A stretch of DNA of 6,404 nt, from positions 1 through 6,404 of the forward strand of contig JALOPT010000096.1 in the NCBI GenBank assembly GCA_025453715.1, written 5' to 3'. Both the position numbers and the translations under genes were made by a program. Origin of the DNA: Methanoregulaceae archaeon (GTDB taxonomy: Archaea; Halobacteriota; Methanomicrobia; Methanomicrobiales; Methanospirillaceae). Under the pieces are notes generated by a model, which did not search any database, was not told where the DNA came from, and worked only from the letters and a program-made list of their open reading frames with translations. Below, in pieces: positions 5,555-6,404 of this stretch (its first letter is position 1; each line of letters begins with the position of its first letter).

Positions 5555-6404
5555 AGGAATACAGGACGATTTCAAAAATTGCCGGGCCTCTCGTGTTTGT
5601 CGAGAAGACCGAGCCTATCGGGTACGGAGAGCTCGTCAACATTGTGACCTTTGATGGTACAATCAAACGTGGCCAGGTGCTCGACACGAGCGATAATCTT
5701 GTTGTCGTACAGGTCTTTGAGACAACAGCTGGTATCGGGAGGGACAGTGGTGTCCGCTTTACCGGAGAAACTATCAAGATGCCGGTCGGAAAGGAGATGC
5801 TTGGGCGTATCCTGTCCGGTGGTGGGAAACCGATTGATGGTGGCCCCGAAATAGTTCCGGAAAAACGCCTGGATATCACTGGTGCTGCGATCAATCCATA
5901 TGCGCGGGCATCACCAAACGAATTTATCCAGACCGGGATATCCACCATTGACGGTACGAATACACTCGTCAGGGGTCAGAAGCTCCCGATTTTCTCGGCA
6001 GCAGGTCTCCCCCACAATAATGTGGCCCTCCAGATCGCCCGTCAGTCGAAAGTGATCGGCTCTACAGAACCGTTTGCCGTGGTTTTCGCCGCCATGGGTA
6101 TCACGAAGGAAGAGGCAAACCACTTCATGAAGGACTTTGAGCGCACAGGTGCGCTTGAACGAGCCGTGGTGTTCCTGAACCTTGCGGATGATCCAGCGGT
6201 CGAACGGATTATTACCCCACGTCTTGCCCTTACAACAGCCGAGTACCTTGCGTTCGAGCTGGGTATGCATGTGCTGGTCATCCTTACTGACATGACCAAT
6301 TATTGTGAAGCACTGCGTCAGATCGGCGCTGCCCGTGAAGAAGTGCCGGGTCGTCGCGGTTACCCGGGTTACATGTATACTGACCTTGCAAGCATCTACG
6401 AACG
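5551..6404 (+). CDS. atpB: A-type ATP synthase subunit B, 3' partial
   Basis: Regulatory, non-catalytic nucleotide-binding subunit that alternates with A in the hexameric head. The window holds 284 full codons and two bases of the next, so about 175 residues of a usual ~460 are missing. The frame has no stop. The start, MKEYRTISKIAGPLVFVEKTEP, is a standard methanogen B N-terminus. The barrel domain is followed by NPYARASPNEFIQTGIST and DGTNTLVRGQKLPIFS. Where A has a P-loop, B has SAAGLPHNN (149-157) without the Walker Lys, as expected for a non-catalytic site. TDMTNYCEALRQIGAAREE (246-264) and PGRRGYPGYMYTDLASIYE match the family. The arginine finger that reaches into the A site should lie beyond the window end. 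The start overlaps the atpA stop as ATGA, so coupled translation is likely; this also helps balance A and B, which are needed in equal amounts. Confidence 0.97.
   Translation, partial: MKEYRTISKIAGPLVFVEKTEPIGYGELVNIVTFDGTIKRGQVLDTSDNLVVVQVFETTAGIGRDSGVRFTGETIKMPVGKEMLGRILSGGGKPIDGGPEIVPEKRLDITGAAINPYARASPNEFIQTGISTIDGTNTLVRGQKLPIFSAAGLPHNNVALQIARQSKVIGSTEPFAVVFAAMGITKEEANHFMKDFERTGALERAVVFLNLADDPAVERIITPRLALTTAEYLAFELGMHVLVILTDMTNYCEALRQIGAAREEVPGRRGYPGYMYTDLASIYE

Noticed and set aside
5529..6299. Antisense frames over atpB
   Set aside because: The + strand frame from 5551 is a clear AtpB all the way to the window end; the opposing frames carry no recognisable motif.
1..6404. An undescribed accessory or defence system, mobile element, CRISPR array or RNA gene
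   Set aside because: All sequence is accounted for by one conserved housekeeping operon with gaps of at most 12 nt; no repeats, integrase, transposase or structured RNA were seen.

Overview
The window lies wholly inside an archaeal A-type (A1Ao, V/A-type) ATP synthase operon. All genes are on the + strand, in the order atpI (5' partial) - atpK - atpE - atpC - atpF - atpA - atpB (3' partial). Essentially every base is coding; the largest gap between genes is 12 nt. The proteins are archaeal A-type subunits, the gene order is the euryarchaeal one, and the ribosome-binding sites match the archaeal anti-Shine-Dalgarno sequence. Subunit style (AtpA beginning MEVK, AtpB resembling methanogen AtpB, single-hairpin c subunit with a PET motif) suggests a methanogenic euryarchaeon. 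My best guess is Methanomicrobiales (Methanoregula/Methanospirillum/Methanosphaerula-like). That placement comes from memory of the families, not from a search.

Layout. 1-1572 encodes the C-terminal ~523 residues of the membrane stator subunit I (a), with the cytosolic arm followed by about eight membrane helices. 1575-1838 is the 87-residue proteolipid K (c). 1851-2429 is the peripheral stalk subunit E. 2442-3494 is the central stalk adaptor C (homologue of eukaryotic V-ATPase d). 3495-3797 is the central stalk subunit F. 3788-5554 is the catalytic subunit A. 5551-6404 is the first 284 codons of the nucleotide-binding, non-catalytic subunit B. The usual remaining subunits, H (stator) and D (rotor axle), are not here; H would be expected upstream of atpI and D downstream of atpB.

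How the parts work together. Ions pass between subunit I and the ring of K subunits. The ring turns the C-D-F rotor inside the A3B3 head, while E/H peripheral stalks and the arm of I hold the head still. Rotation drives ATP synthesis from ADP and phosphate in A. The junctions (2 nt, 12 nt, 12 nt, 0 nt, 10 nt overlap, 4 nt overlap) point to one polycistronic mRNA with translational coupling towards the 3' end.

I found no RNA gene, mobile element, CRISPR array, intein, terminator or convincing promoter, and no undescribed system. The points most worth a second look are the carboxylate pair in the c subunit (ion specificity), the three-fold internal repeat in AtpC, the start-site choices at atpE and atpA, and a TATA-like string just before atpF.
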